Assembly: GCF_003991905.1 (NCBI RefSeq)
Contig: NZ_RSCL01000005.1
Coordinates: forward strand, 376,920-440,919
Reading direction: 5' to 3'
Length of the DNA: 64,000 nt
Origin: Dulcicalothrix desertica PCC 7102
Lineage (GTDB): Bacteria > Cyanobacteriota > Cyanobacteriia > Cyanobacteriales > Nostocaceae
Below are positions 1 through 8,469 of the stretch, piece after piece. The translations under genes and the position numbers were made by a program. A model generated the notes under the pieces. That model was not told the origin of the DNA. It did not search any database and saw only the letters and a list, made by a program, of their open reading frames with translations. Every line of letters starts with the position of its first letter. The first letter of the stretch is position 1.

Positions 1-1
1 C

Positions 2-271
2 GCTAAAAAGTTTTGTACTTATCTTCTAACTTATCAGTTTAATAAACCAATAGGAGATGCAATTACTAGCTTAGTAAATAACATTGCACTGTGCAGCAAT
101 CGTGGTACATCATTGTTGCAAATGCATATAAGCCCTAGTAGCTTCGATGCTTTAACTAAGTACTTAAGCTCGATAAATAAAGGTGAGATGCAAATGGTAG
201 AACGTAGTGTGCAAGGTAACTGGCAGTTGTTTTTGGATGAATTAACTGATGATTTTGATATTCCTTTTTAA
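2..271 (+). CDS. C-terminal part of an unrecognised protein, cut by left window edge
   Basis: An open frame runs from the window edge to a TAA at 269-271 and encodes 89 residues ending in LFLDELTDDFDIPF. There is no in-frame stop, so the gene starts outside the window. The piece is mixed in character and ends in an acidic tail. I recognise no family. It converges on the minus-strand gene at 341-877, and a strong bidirectional hairpin lies between the two. That both genes need a terminator here supports it as a real gene end. Confidence 0.55.
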   Translation, partial: AKKFCTYLLTYQFNKPIGDAITSLVNNIALCSNRGTSLLQMHISPSSFDALTKYLSSINKGEMQMVERSVQGNWQLFLDELTDDFDIPF

Positions 272-305
272 GTAATTCAGTAGTACTAGTGTAAATAGGC
301 AATAA

Positions 306-332
306 AAAAGGGGGTGTAATTGACCCCCTTTT
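306..332. terminator. Bidirectional intrinsic terminator between convergent genes
   Basis: A perfect 10-bp stem (AAAAGGGGGT paired with ACCCCCTTTT, loop of 7 nt) is followed by GTTTTTA on the plus strand and preceded by an A-run that gives a U-run on the minus strand. It sits between the convergent genes ending at 271 and 341. Confidence 0.85.
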
Positions 333-340
333 GTTTTTAT

Positions 341-877
341 TTATTGGATAGAGTTGTTTGGTAAACCGACGTGCCAGTATTTAGCTAAAAGAAAGTGCGT
401 CTCTGTTGCTAATTTTTTGATTACATAAATTGACCAGATTTTATCAAGGTAATTTTTGTCATCAGGATGTAAAGCGTTGTATATGGTAATTAGCTTAGAA
501 TCGGAATCTTCCTCAGTTAACCACCAATCAGAGTACTTAAGTTCGGCTCCTAACTCTATGCATCTACCAATAATCGCTTTTTCAATTATCGATGGATGAT
601 TAAAAGTGTTTACAGCACAAAATAAGTCGGCGCCGTCCAAAACATCCGCTAAACAGTGCTTAGACTCATTGGATGCAAAGCCTAAATTCCAGATTTTTGC
701 TGGTCGTGGCATAAAAGCAACTAGGTTATCAACCCAATTAATTTTATAGTTTGGACTACCAGCGGGTTGGATATTGTAAAGTTTCGCTAGAATGCGAAGT
801 TGAGCAACATTGGCGCCCAAGTAATGAGAACGCTTAAGTGCAAACAATTCCAAATCGTTCATAATATAAGTTGTCAT
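341..877 (-). CDS. Hypothetical protein, 178 aa
   Basis: A 178-residue soluble-looking protein with no signal peptide and no membrane segment. It starts MTTYIMNDLELFALKRS; a second start at Met6 (862) is equally plausible. The composition is rich in Trp, Leu and Ile, and it has a central stretch (SNESKHCLADVLDGADLFCA) with two cysteines. I recognise no domain. It is monocistronic on the minus strand, ends at the shared hairpin at 306-332, and is divergent from the small gene at 994-1155. The window's left end therefore looks like accessory or element DNA rather than core metabolism. Confidence 0.6.
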   Translation of the reverse strand: MTTYIMNDLELFALKRSHYLGANVAQLRILAKLYNIQPAGSPNYKINWVDNLVAFMPRPAKIWNLGFASNESKHCLADVLDGADLFCAVNTFNHPSIIEKAIIGRCIELGAELKYSDWWLTEEDSDSKLITIYNALHPDDKNYLDKIWSIYVIKKLATETHFLLAKYWHVGLPNNSIQ

Positions 878-993
878 GGTACTGTTTCCGTGATAGGTGG
901 ATAGAGAGCGGTTGGTAGCCTTGTGTCTCTATCCACCTTTATGTAAATATATGAACTCATACACTTACAAGCTTTTGTTACAAAACTTTACAA

Positions 994-1155
994 ATGACAT
1001 TACCTAAAAAAAATAACCCATTAAGCGAACAAATAACCATCCGATTTACAAAAGCCGACTACGACGCGCTTACAAGCATCCCTCAATATAGAGAAAAGCT
1101 TCGAGCGTTAATTGTTGAATGGCTTAATAGTCAAGAGAAAGAAAAAGAAGAATAG
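994..1155 (+). CDS. Small ribbon-helix-helix-like protein, 53 aa
   Basis: A 53-codon frame starts at ATG 994 and stops at TAG 1153. The protein has a basic N-terminus, then a beta-strand-like stretch (EQITIRFTKADYDAL), two predicted helices (REKLRALIVEWLN) and a charged Lys/Glu tail. This strand-helix-helix order and size match ribbon-helix-helix DNA-binding proteins of plasmid, antitoxin or element type. No toxin partner is adjacent. The assignment rests on pattern only, so DNA binding is an inference. Confidence 0.5.
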   Translation: MTLPKKNNPLSEQITIRFTKADYDALTSIPQYREKLRALIVEWLNSQEKEKEE

Positions 1156-1723
1156 GTTGGTAATCTCAAATGGGCCAAGTTGGTAAATTCAGGCGCCGTA
1201 TTTTGATAGAGTAGGTAGTTATAAAAAAAGATGCCATGATTGATGGCATCAATGATGCCATCTTTTTTTACATCTACAAACACCCCTAACCTATCGGCTG
1301 AAACCCTGATTCTTTCGTTCAACCCTAGAAATTTTTTGCGGTATTTTTGAGGTTGCAATGCGCCTGTCTCGATTTGGGGGAAAACTTGGTTGGTAAGATT
1401 CCAAGCTACCGACCTCTATAAAAACTTTTATTTTAAGAAATGATTTTAAAAATTTGCTGTTCGACTGCCACATTATATAGATAACAAGCAACTTAACATT
1501 ATTTCCTAACATGAACCGATTTTAAGCCTAACATTAACCCCTATTTGTAGGGTTTTTAGCTGATAAAATACTTTTTTGAGCATCAAGCGAGCATTTTTCT
1601 AATGTACTAACTTAGAACTGATGTACCCTGAAAAGCCTCAAAATGGTACCCAACCTAACTTAAATAAGCATATTTTGAGCATTATTTATGTTTGGATGCC
1701 TGAAAGTACTGAAAAATCGTTAG
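1156..1723. other. Gene-poor stretch with attenuator-like hairpins
   Basis: No convincing gene. The only notable structure is the hairpin set at 1230-1269. Two overlapping minus-strand frames at 1131-1358 and 1291-1512 have no recognisable content, and the first reads straight through the hairpins. The right part is AT-rich and leads into a truncated dehydrogenase gene. Confidence 0.5.
1230..1269 (+). terminator. Intrinsic terminator with competing upstream hairpin
   Basis: Three segments alternate: GATGCCAT (1230-1237), GATGGCATC (1242-1250) and GATGCCATC (1254-1262). The second can pair with either neighbour. The 2-3 hairpin has a 9-bp stem and a 3-nt loop and is followed by seven T residues, which makes a standard terminator; the 1-2 hairpin would prevent it. 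It lies about 75 bp downstream of the small gene ending at 1155. Confidence 0.65.
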
Positions 1724-2497
1724 TTTTGCGATGTTGTTTTTCATGTAGCTGGATTTTTGAGTATTTGGGGCGCCTATAAAGCATTCTATGAAACTAATGT
1801 ACTGGGAACAGAATACGTACTTGCTGCGGCAAATAAAGCGGGTGTATCACGGTTCGTTCAAATTGGTGCTGCTGCTTCAGTCTTCAATCACAAACCACTA
1901 TCTAATATTGATGAACTGGCGCCACTCCAACAACCCGCTTTTTCTCCTTATATTGCAACTAAAAGCATTGCCGAACAAAAAGTAATTGCAGCAAATCAGA
2001 CTGGTTTTACAACTTCTGTCGTTCGTCCTTCATGGATTTGGGGTAAAGGAGATCACACCCTACCACAATTAGTAAAAGCAGTTCGTACAGGGAAGTTTAT
2101 TTGGATTAATCAAGGAAATTATCCTTATATGACAACTCATGTTACCAACGTTTGTCATGGCGCCATTTTAGCAGCAGAGAAAAGTCCTGGTGGACAGTCC
2201 TATTTTCTAAGTGACGGTGATGTAGTGCAATTTCGGGAGTGGGTAACAATGTTGTTAAATATTGAGGGGGTTAGACCGGGGAAGCAAAGTATCCCTCGGT
2301 GGTTAGCTTGGAATGTTGCCGGATTTATGGAGATGGTTTGGAAGACGACTAAACGTAAAGACACTCCACCAATTACGCGAACGATGGTGAGGTTGATTGG
2401 TCAAGAGTTAACATTTAGCGATTACAAAGCTAGAACAGAGCTTGGTTATACACCGATAATCAATCGTGATGCTGGGTTAGCAGAACTTGCGGTATGA
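1724..2497 (+). pseudogene. NAD-dependent epimerase/dehydratase, 5' truncated
   Basis: The frame from the stop at 1721-1723 to TGA 2495 encodes an extended-SDR protein of the NAD-dependent epimerase/3-beta-hydroxysteroid dehydrogenase type. Homology begins at CDVVFHVAGFLSIWG, upstream of the first usable start (TTG 1757). The family YxxxK motif is present (YIATK). The N-terminal Rossmann strand with GxxGxxG, normally 60-70 residues before this point, is absent, and only AT-rich DNA precedes it. The gene is therefore a 5'-deleted remnant unlikely to bind NAD. A shortened protein from TTG 1757 (246 aa) could still be made. The break is about 40 bp from a GGCGCC palindrome. Confidence 0.75.
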
Positions 2498-2655
2498 CAA
2501 TGTCATTAATTTTGGTAGTATTTCTTTTTACCATAGAGACGCAGAGTTCACAGAGTAGAGACACGTAAACCGGAGGTTTTCCCGTAGGGATTAATCGTGT
2601 CTGTACGAGAGTAATTTATAAGTGTAATGTAGATAATTTGAACTTACAAATCAGT

Positions 2656-2871
2656 TTAAGTTTGTGAATCAGAGTTTTGCTGCTTTTTCCAATCATCAGT
2701 TAATAGACCGCAGAATCGCCAGTCTTCATCTGCAATTTCTTGAATAACGATATGCGTATGCTCTGGTTTTTTACCCAATATACGCACAAGCGAATTGGTT
2801 ACTTCTTTTACAAGTTGAGCTTTTTGCTCTCTTGTTGCACCTTTTGTAATTTGGATATTAACATATGGCAT
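2656..2871 (-). CDS. 4-oxalocrotonate tautomerase-like protein
   Basis: The 71-residue protein begins MPYVNIQITKGATREQK. The start at 2871 is chosen because removal of Met exposes the catalytic Pro1 that defines the tautomerase superfamily; an upstream in-frame start at 2895 would bury it. Length, the first beta strand and the region EHTHIVIQEIADEDW fit the small hexameter-forming 4-OT type. Family members catalyse keto-enol tautomerisation of 2-oxo acids; the substrate here cannot be told. It is followed about 100 bp later by the antiporter at 2970-4067 on the same strand order, but nothing links their functions. Confidence 0.85.
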   Translation of the reverse strand: MPYVNIQITKGATREQKAQLVKEVTNSLVRILGKKPEHTHIVIQEIADEDWRFCGLLTDDWKKQQNSDSQT

Positions 2872-2969
2872 AATGTTCAGCAGTGACAATAACAAATGCG
2901 CTCATCAAAAAATAATAGTATGGTGGCTTTTGCCACCCTACAACGAACCAAAACTTTTGACATGAAGTA

Positions 2970-4067
2970 CTAAGGATGGAAATAAAATGCTGTTCCTAAA
3001 ACCGCGTAGGTAATAAGTAGCAAGGCGCCCTCTAGCCAATTAGTCTTTCCATCGGTGCTAATAGAGTTAGTAATAACAACCGCAATTGCAACTGTCAATA
3101 CTTCAAAAGGATTAAATTCCAAATTCATCGGTTGCCCTATAAACTGACCGACTAGTACTAGAACTGGGGCAACAAACATGGCAATTTGTAGGCTTGAACC
3201 CATCGCTACTGCCACCGCTAAATCCATTTTGTTTTTAATGGCAAAGGTCGCGGCAGTTATGTACTCAACGGCGCCTCCAAACAGTGGAATTAAAATTACC
3301 CCTGTAAATAATTCACTAAGACCTAAAGTCGTAATGGCTTTTTCTAAGCTCTCAACTAATATATCAGAAACAAATACCAGTACAATAGTACATACTAATA
3401 AAATAATGATTGGTTGCCATAAAGGTTTACTTTCATGAGTAGTATAATCAACTTCTTCTCCTTCAGTTGTTCCCACCTCATATACATACTTATGAGTTTT
3501 TATGGAGAACAACAGCGACAAAACGTAAAATAGCAATAAAAGAACAGAAGCGACTGCGGAGAAATTGTTGATAGTTGCAAGCTCCAATCCTTGTGATGTA
3601 AAATCAATTGCTGTAGGGGTTAGTAGTACAACTAGTGCTAAATTGAGCGAAGAAGCATTCATTCTTGCTACCGTAGGCTGAAAATTTTGCTCTTTGAACC
3701 GTAACCCTCCTAAAGTAATTGCGGCGCCTAAAGCCAAGAGCAAATTAGCAATGATAGTCCCCGTAATACTAGCTTTGACCACATCTACTAAACCAGCTTT
3801 AAGAGCAACGATAGAAATAATCATCTCAGTTGCATTACCAAAGGTAGCATTAAGCAACCCTCCCAAAGAAGACCCAATAACACTAGCAATTTCTTCTGTA
3901 GAATTAGCAATACGAGCAGCTAAAGGAACAATTGCCAAGCCAGAAGCAAGGAAAACAATCACAGGATTTAAATGTAGCCATTCAGTTATAAAACAAATTG
4001 GCACAAACACCAGCATCCCAAGTAAGATTTTATCCTTTGTTGTCATTTTTAATTTATCCTGTATCAT
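2970..4067 (-). CDS. Ca2+/H+ antiporter, CAX family
   Basis: A 365-residue polytopic membrane protein with about 11 hydrophobic segments and the two inverted alpha-repeats of the cation/proton exchanger (CAX) family. The first repeat holds GNATE (residues 77-81) and the second holds GGAVE (in PLFGGAVEYITA), each giving the acidic residue used for cation transport. A short acidic loop (GTTEGEEVDYTTHE) separates the halves, as in CAX proteins. It should export Ca2+ (or another divalent cation) in exchange for H+. Met1 (4067) or Met8 (4046) may be the start. A second full CAX lies at 25589 and a half-size one at 26842. Confidence 0.93.
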   Translation of the reverse strand: MIQDKLKMTTKDKILLGMLVFVPICFITEWLHLNPVIVFLASGLAIVPLAARIANSTEEIASVIGSSLGGLLNATFGNATEMIISIVALKAGLVDVVKASITGTIIANLLLALGAAITLGGLRFKEQNFQPTVARMNASSLNLALVVLLTPTAIDFTSQGLELATINNFSAVASVLLLLFYVLSLLFSIKTHKYVYEVGTTEGEEVDYTTHESKPLWQPIIILLVCTIVLVFVSDILVESLEKAITTLGLSELFTGVILIPLFGGAVEYITAATFAIKNKMDLAVAVAMGSSLQIAMFVAPVLVLVGQFIGQPMNLEFNPFEVLTVAIAVVITNSISTDGKTNWLEGALLLITYAVLGTAFYFHP

Positions 4068-4088
4068 TATCTACTTTTCAGCAAGACT

Positions 4089-4154
4089 AGAAACCGGGCT
4101 TTTTGCCAAATATTGTGCTAAAAAAGCAAATCATCGTATAAAAGCCCGGTTTCT
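4089..4154. repeat. Palindromic repeat, AGAAACCGGG family
   Basis: Inverted arms AGAAACCGGGCTTTT (4089-4103) and AAAAGCCCGGTTTCT (4140-4154) flank a 36-nt core. Related arms occur at 12431, 12484, 15002, 16888 and 36205. It lies just upstream of the CAX gene and could form a long stem-loop in its leader. Confidence 0.8.
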
Positions 4155-4227
4155 TTGAGCTTGTATGACGCATCGTACAGTCTTGAATTATATTACTAAT
4201 AAGCAAAAATATTAAGAAGAATAATTT

Positions 4228-4359
4228 ATGAAAACCCATAATCTCAAAATTAATCAACTGGCGCCTGAAGTCTATGAGTGGTATCTTTCATACTTAGAGG
4301 ATATTGACAATAAAGACATTGAAGCGTATATCAATTTTCTTGCTGACGATAATATTTGA
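4228..4359 (+). CDS. Small acidic protein, 43 aa
   Basis: ATG 4228 to TGA 4357 encodes 43 residues, with purine-rich AAGAAGA about 8 nt upstream as a possible ribosome binding site. The product is acidic and aromatic (APEVYEWYLSYLEDIDNKD) and should be helical. I recognise no family. A GGCGCC palindrome lies inside the frame and another lies just after it. Support is moderate: spacing and amino-acid make-up look coding, but no homologue can be named. Confidence 0.4.
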   Translation: MKTHNLKINQLAPEVYEWYLSYLEDIDNKDIEAYINFLADDNI

Positions 4360-4578
4360 ATAGCTGGCGCCAGCGTATTACAGATAATGACTAAATGTAG
4401 CAGTTAGTATACTTGATCTAGAAATAAGATTTATGTGGCAGATAAAGGTGCTGTTTGCTTCAACGTTTCCATGAATAAGTTTTTGAGCCAAAATAAAAAT
4501 CATTCAAGTTAACATGCCCTTCATTGCCTGCCACAGCACGACTGAAGCTTATTTCGGCTGTGGGCTTCAGTTTATTTG

Positions 4579-4869
4579 CTAAGAATCCTGAGTTTTGATA
4601 AAAGATTGAACTTCTGAAATTGTTTTTCGCAAATAATTTTCGGTCTTTTCTAGCGCAGCTAGTTTTTTTAACGTTTCTTCTTTTTGTTGTAAAATGTTAT
4701 TTAAATATTTTTGAAAACAACTACCATCTATTACAGATTGAAGTCTAAAGTTGTATTCTTCATCCGTCATAATTTTACCAGCGCTTGCACTGCTTTCAAG
4801 TTCGTGCAGGTGTTCAACCCATGCTGAAATGTTTTCTAGCTTGTTTTGATTGTTTGCTTGTTGAGTCAT
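4579..4869 (-). CDS. Hypothetical coiled-coil protein, 96 aa
   Basis: A 96-residue hydrophilic protein whose second half (ILQQKEETLKKLAALEKTEN) has heptad spacing typical of a coiled coil. It has no membrane segment and one Cys. The start ATG 4869 is preceded on the minus strand by GGAAGCGG at a suitable distance. It is downstream of the broken gene at 4968-5471 in the same direction and about 100 bp away. Function unknown. Confidence 0.6.
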   Translation of the reverse strand: MTQQANNQNKLENISAWVEHLHELESSASAGKIMTDEEYNFRLQSVIDGSCFQKYLNNILQQKEETLKKLAALEKTENYLRKTISEVQSFIKTQDS

Positions 4870-4967
4870 TGCGCCGCTTCCTTTTGAATTTTATATTTTC
4901 TTATAAAAGATTGTGAGGCTTCACGTGTTAAAATCATTTCTCTCTCATAATCAGGATTTTCTTCAAA

Positions 4968-5471
4968 TCAAATATTTGAGTAAAAATCCTTAGCTCGATC
5001 AATCGCTAATATTTTAATTATACCTTCTATCTCAGTATCGATTACCTCCTCAACGATTTCTGACATTAACCAAGTTCCTGCCCCTTTAACTGTTTCGACA
5101 AAAGTTCTACCTTCTAAACAATTCCAGGGTGCCGACGTAAATGGGTCTAAAGATAGATACTGTCTAAGTTCGCTATAAGGATATATTATTCCATACTCCC
5201 TTGATATTATCGTACCTGCTTGTAATCTGCCACTTATATCCCTCACTCCTCTAAACGAAGAACTATTATCTAAATATGTCACTACATCTGCTAAGTATTC
5301 AATTTTACTAACACAATCTCCAAATTTTGTTCTTGCAATTCTACTTCTATCTCTTTCAAAAAACTCGTTAATATATTGTAATGATTTTGCTACCCAGTTG
5401 ATTAATTCGTCCTGTGTTACTTAATCTGCACCGACGACATAACTAAATCTGTTAAATCCTAAATTAGTCAT
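4968..5471 (-). pseudogene. Hypothetical protein interrupted by an in-frame stop
   Basis: A continuous reading frame begins at ATG 5471 (MTNLGFNRFSYVVGAD), is broken by TAA at 5421-5423 after 16 codons, and continues in the same frame without further stops (VTQDELINWVAKSLQYINEF) to 4968. The downstream part has coding-like composition over about 150 residues and lacks a good start until GTG 5282. I read this as one gene of about 167 codons with a nonsense mutation. A downstream restart would give a 104-residue product. The family is not recognised. Confidence 0.55.
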
Positions 5472-5659
5472 ATTTTATTCATAGTTTAATATAATTTAAT
5501 ACACACATGATTGTTTTATCATATATTAAACTTATGTTCAAGCACCGTCGAAAGTCAAAAATCCTCCAAAACTTGCTCTTAAACGATTTACATTAAAAAT
5601 TTAGTAGTTTGATATTATAGACTAAGTGGGCAAACATATGTGAGTAATACATTAGCACT

Positions 5660-6241
5660 ATGTCTAAGCGTAAGAAAGACAATCTCCAGTGGATTAAAAA
5701 AACGCTTGAGTTAAAGCCAGACCACGGCTGGGATGGTCCACCAGGCTATAAAATTTTTGTGGCTGATAGAGGCGCCGTTCGTTTCAATGTCCCCCGTGAC
5801 TGGGCTTTCGAGCCAAAAGAAAAGTCATTTAAGTTTACCGATAAAGAACCGCCTGATGATGATTGCTGTTTGGAAGTATCTTTTAATCGTTTACCTTCAT
5901 CACGTGATTGGAGCTTGTTTCCGCTTAAGTCGGTTTTGAGACAAGCAATGGAAGAAGATGATCGTAATATAATTGAGCGGGGAGAAGTTATTAGCGTTAA
6001 ACGTCAAACTGCGCGCATTGTTTGGATGGAAATTAAATTTATTGATACTCAAGCTGAACCACGTGAGGCTTTTTCGCGAACTTGTGTTGGTATTGGGTCA
6101 AATATTCAATGTTTGATTACATTCGATTATTGGGCTGACCAGGCTGAACAGTTAATACCTCACTGGGATGAGGTGATACGCTCGCTTACGTTAGGACTAT
6201 ATATTGGTGATCCTAGGACTGGTTTTGCTTTACCTGATTAA
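5660..6241 (+). CDS. Conserved cyanobacterial hypothetical protein, 193 aa
   Basis: A 193-residue soluble protein starting MSKRKKDNLQWIKK at ATG 5660. It has a basic N-terminal helix, then a beta-rich core with the phrase VRFNVPRDWAF and an ending DEVIRSLTLG. This resembles the PsbP/DcrB-like fold (an RxNxPxxW opening and a final strand before a closing helix), but without a signal peptide. That relation is a pattern-level inference. It stands alone, about 190 bp after the broken gene on the other strand. Confidence 0.65.
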   Translation: MSKRKKDNLQWIKKTLELKPDHGWDGPPGYKIFVADRGAVRFNVPRDWAFEPKEKSFKFTDKEPPDDDCCLEVSFNRLPSSRDWSLFPLKSVLRQAMEEDDRNIIERGEVISVKRQTARIVWMEIKFIDTQAEPREAFSRTCVGIGSNIQCLITFDYWADQAEQLIPHWDEVIRSLTLGLYIGDPRTGFALPD

Positions 6242-6249
6242 GTTATTGA

Positions 6250-6294
6250 CTGCACAGGCAGGATGCCTGTGCCACAATATCCTGTGCCACAATG
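6250..6294. repeat. Palindromic repeat, GCACAGGCAGGATGCCTGTG type
   Basis: GCACAGGCAGGATGCCTGTGC folds on itself and is followed by a partial second copy. The same motif occurs at 28251 and, degraded, at 59170. It is related in layout to the GGGCAAGGATGCCC family. It lies directly after the stop of the gene ending at 6241. Confidence 0.65.
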
Positions 6295-6467
6295 CCATAA
6301 GAAGATTAAATGTTACAGTACGTTAAAAGTCATACAGTTGAATGAAAATACTACTCATAATTACAGTAATAGCTGATAAGCTATATTAAACGGGAACATT
6401 CCAAAAGTTTGAAGATATGGGATGTAACCAATTTGACAGGCAATATTAACAATTTGGATAGTTTGAT

Positions 6468-6679
6468 ATGTTCAAACAAATTAGAAACACAGCAAGAATT
6501 GTTGTCGGTTCCGTATGTACTGTCATAGGTATAATAGGGGTATTACTTCCTCTTCTGCCTGGTACTCCTTTTCTTTTAGTAGCTGGTGCTTGCTTTTTCA
6601 CCTTAGAGCCATAACGCGCGTTGCGGCGCCAATAAGGACTTACTTGCAGTCCTTTAAAAAACATAAAGGCTATGCGTAA
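6468..6679 (+). pseudogene. DUF454/PGPGW-like small membrane protein, frameshifted
   Basis: ATG 6468 opens a frame that encodes one long hydrophobic hairpin (VCTVIGIIGVLLPLLPGTPF) and then stops at 6612. This matches the N-terminal half of the YbaN/DUF454-type family, where a LP-LP-TPF turn is typical. The expected basic C-terminal tail is found in another frame (RTYLQSFKKHKGYA) and ends in TAA 6677-6679, directly abutting the ATG of the next gene at 6680. I infer a frameshift near 6595-6612. The original gene would have been translationally coupled to the ATPase gene downstream. A sequencing error would give the same picture. Confidence 0.55.
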
Positions 6680-7783
6680 ATGAGCAGAATTATTACATTT
6701 TTAGGCAAAGCGTGTACTGGGCAAACTACACTCGCAGTTGCAACTGCCAAGTGGTTTGCTAAAAATTCTCAACGGGTTCTACTCGTTACTCATAATCCTA
6801 GTCCCTATGCAGAAGTTCTGTTAGAAACATCTTTAAAACCAGTTCCCCTGCATATTGCACCATTACTTGATGTGGTGCAGTTGCAAACTACGGTTTTATT
6901 AGAACAAGTTTGGGATGAAGTCAAAAAATGGTTGGCTCTTTATATTCCTGACTCTGTAAAAGTAGATGTCTATTCGGGAGAGGTCGTCATATTACCAGGA
7001 TTTGATAGTCTTCTTGGCTTCAATGCTTTGCAACAGTACTATCAAAGTGATGATTATGATGTGATTATATATGATGGACGGGGAGATTTAGAGTCTTTGC
7101 GATTATTTGGACTCCCAGAGAGCGCAGATTGGTATTTCCGACGATTTCGCGAAGTTTTTGAATCTTTAGACTTGAGCAAAATTGCTGACTCTATCGGTGG
7201 CCCAATTGCTAGCGCTTTTGTTGCAGCAAATATGGACAGTCGAAAAGTACACGAAGCAATCGGACAAATCCAAAGTTGGATTACTAAAAGTCTTGCTGTA
7301 GTTGGAGATGCTAAACGGTTAACTGCATATCTGGTGACAACAGATGAAGTAGGCGCCACGAGGGAAGCTCGTTGGTTATGGGGTAGTGCCCAGCAAATTG
7401 ATTTGAGGGTGAGTGGTGTTCTTTTGTATCAAAGTCACGCTGTAGAAAATAAAGCTTTACTCGATGAAGCTTTTTCTCCATTAGAAGTCAACTTGATTCC
7501 AAGATTACAAAAACTTGACTGGGAACCTTTGCTACAAGCACTACCTGATTTCAACAATATTCCGCATATTCCTCAACCTTTAACTTTTGATTTACAGCAA
7601 CGTCAAGTAAAAGTATTTTTACCAGGATTTACTAAGCAACAAGTTAAGCTTACTATTTTGGGTACAGAGCTGACCGTTGAAGCTGGAGAACAACGACGAA
7701 ATATTGTTTTACCAAAAGAGCTACGAAATCAACCTGTTGTCGGAGGCAAATTTGAAGAACCATATTTGATTATTTCTTTTTAA
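6680..7783 (+). CDS. ArsA/Get3-like ATPase with C-terminal crystallin-like domain (Get3d type)
   Basis: A 367-residue protein with an N-terminal P-loop of the deviant ArsA/Get3 sort (FLGKACTGQTT, residues 7-17). The signature lysine of the GKxxxGxTT pattern is kept but the second lysine is Gln. The segment DVIIYDGRGDLESLR corresponds to the Walker B region. The last 70 residues (QRQVKVFLPGFTKQQVKLTI) resemble the alpha-crystallin-like beta sandwich found at the end of Get3d proteins of photosynthetic organisms. There are no membrane segments. The family includes soluble chaperone-type ATPases; the client here is unknown. The start abuts the stop of the preceding frameshifted gene. Confidence 0.82.
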   Translation: MSRIITFLGKACTGQTTLAVATAKWFAKNSQRVLLVTHNPSPYAEVLLETSLKPVPLHIAPLLDVVQLQTTVLLEQVWDEVKKWLALYIPDSVKVDVYSGEVVILPGFDSLLGFNALQQYYQSDDYDVIIYDGRGDLESLRLFGLPESADWYFRRFREVFESLDLSKIADSIGGPIASAFVAANMDSRKVHEAIGQIQSWITKSLAVVGDAKRLTAYLVTTDEVGATREARWLWGSAQQIDLRVSGVLLYQSHAVENKALLDEAFSPLEVNLIPRLQKLDWEPLLQALPDFNNIPHIPQPLTFDLQQRQVKVFLPGFTKQQVKLTILGTELTVEAGEQRRNIVLPKELRNQPVVGGKFEEPYLIISF

Positions 7784-8112
7784 TATGGCGCCTTCCTATA
7801 ATCAGACCGCACGTAGAGACTAAACATGTTTAGTCTCTACATTTTTATTATGGGTAATTTACTTGATATTACTACTGATATACAAAATTTAATCAGTATT
7901 TTATTTCTTATGACTGATTAAGTCTACACATTTAAGCAGAAGACAAGATAGGTAAATTTATATAAAGTAATATGTAACAAGTTGAATAAAATATTTAGCA
8001 ACGTAAAATTACTTTAAGGTTTGTTAAACGTTGCGCCAGTACATGGTAAATAAAATAAGAAAACAAAACAAAAATCAAATACGTAAATCATAATAAAATC
8101 GAGGAAAAGATT
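7784..8112. other. AT-rich gene-free stretch
   Basis: No gene seen. It holds the palindromic repeat/terminator at 7813-7840 and AT-rich DNA with poly-A/T tracts before the small gene at 8113. Confidence 0.6.
7813..7840. repeat. Palindromic repeat GTAGAGAC...GTCTCTAC, terminator-like
   Basis: A perfect 28-bp palindrome: GTAGAGAC ends with core TAAACATGTTTA, followed by ATTTTTATT. It sits 30 bp after the ATPase gene and would work as an intrinsic terminator. This is one of nine copies in the window. Confidence 0.85.
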
Positions 8113-8235
8113 ATGGATACTATGGTTGTAGTTGCTTTAGTTACTTATGTTGTTCTGTTCTGTATGACCGCTTGGGTCGTTCATAATTATGTTCAGGAAA
8201 CTAAAGCTATTTCCAAACGGCTAAAATATCGTTAA
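8113..8235 (+). CDS. Small single-span membrane protein, 40 aa
   Basis: ATG 8113 to TAA 8233 encodes 40 residues, preceded by GAGGAAA 5 nt upstream, a good ribosome binding site. The product is one membrane segment (VVVALVTYVVLFCMTAWVV) and a basic tail ending KRLKYR. It is followed by a strong hairpin at 8256-8294, so it looks like an independent transcription unit. The family is not recognised; it lies next to the CoBaHMA ATPase-like gene. Confidence 0.6.
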   Translation: MDTMVVVALVTYVVLFCMTAWVVHNYVQETKAISKRLKYR

Positions 8236-8255
8236 AATAGAAGTTCACCCTTGTA

Positions 8256-8294
8256 AAACGGCGCCTTGCTGATTTTTGTTTCGGGGCGCCGTTT
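8256..8294. terminator. Hairpin made of two GGCGCC palindromes
   Basis: AAACGGCGCC (8256-8265) pairs perfectly with GGCGCCGTTT (8285-8294) across a 19-nt loop. Its place just after the 40-aa gene suggests transcription termination, although only a short T-tract follows. Confidence 0.6.
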
Positions 8295-8372
8295 ATTCCT
8301 ACGAGTTGTTAAAAGTGCTTGTTTTATTTGGCATGTTAAGTGATGATTATGTTATGAGCAGTTTTGGATGTT

Positions 8373-8402
8373 AGAGGACGGGCAGGATGCCCATCCCACA
8401 AG
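8373..8402. repeat. Repeat, GGGCAAGGATGCCCATYCCACAAG family (half copy)
   Basis: GACGGGCAGGATGCCCATC then CCACAAG. Other copies lie at 10627, 24516, 31199, 34674, 53535, 55091 and 58570. Confidence 0.75.
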
Positions 8403-8469
8403 ATTTGATTTCACAAGGTTTCATTCCATAGGATTTCATTCACTTAATAATTTACTCGGTGAGGCGCTT

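Noticed and set aside
1131-1512. Two overlapping minus-strand frames
   Set aside because: Their translation passes through the hairpin set at 1230-1269, has no family pattern and no ribosome binding site.
1-5000. Plasmid origin or partition region
   Set aside because: The ribbon-helix-helix-like gene alone is weak support; no replication protein or iteron array is seen. The ParB-like fusion at 15035 is of the methylase-linked type, not a partition protein.
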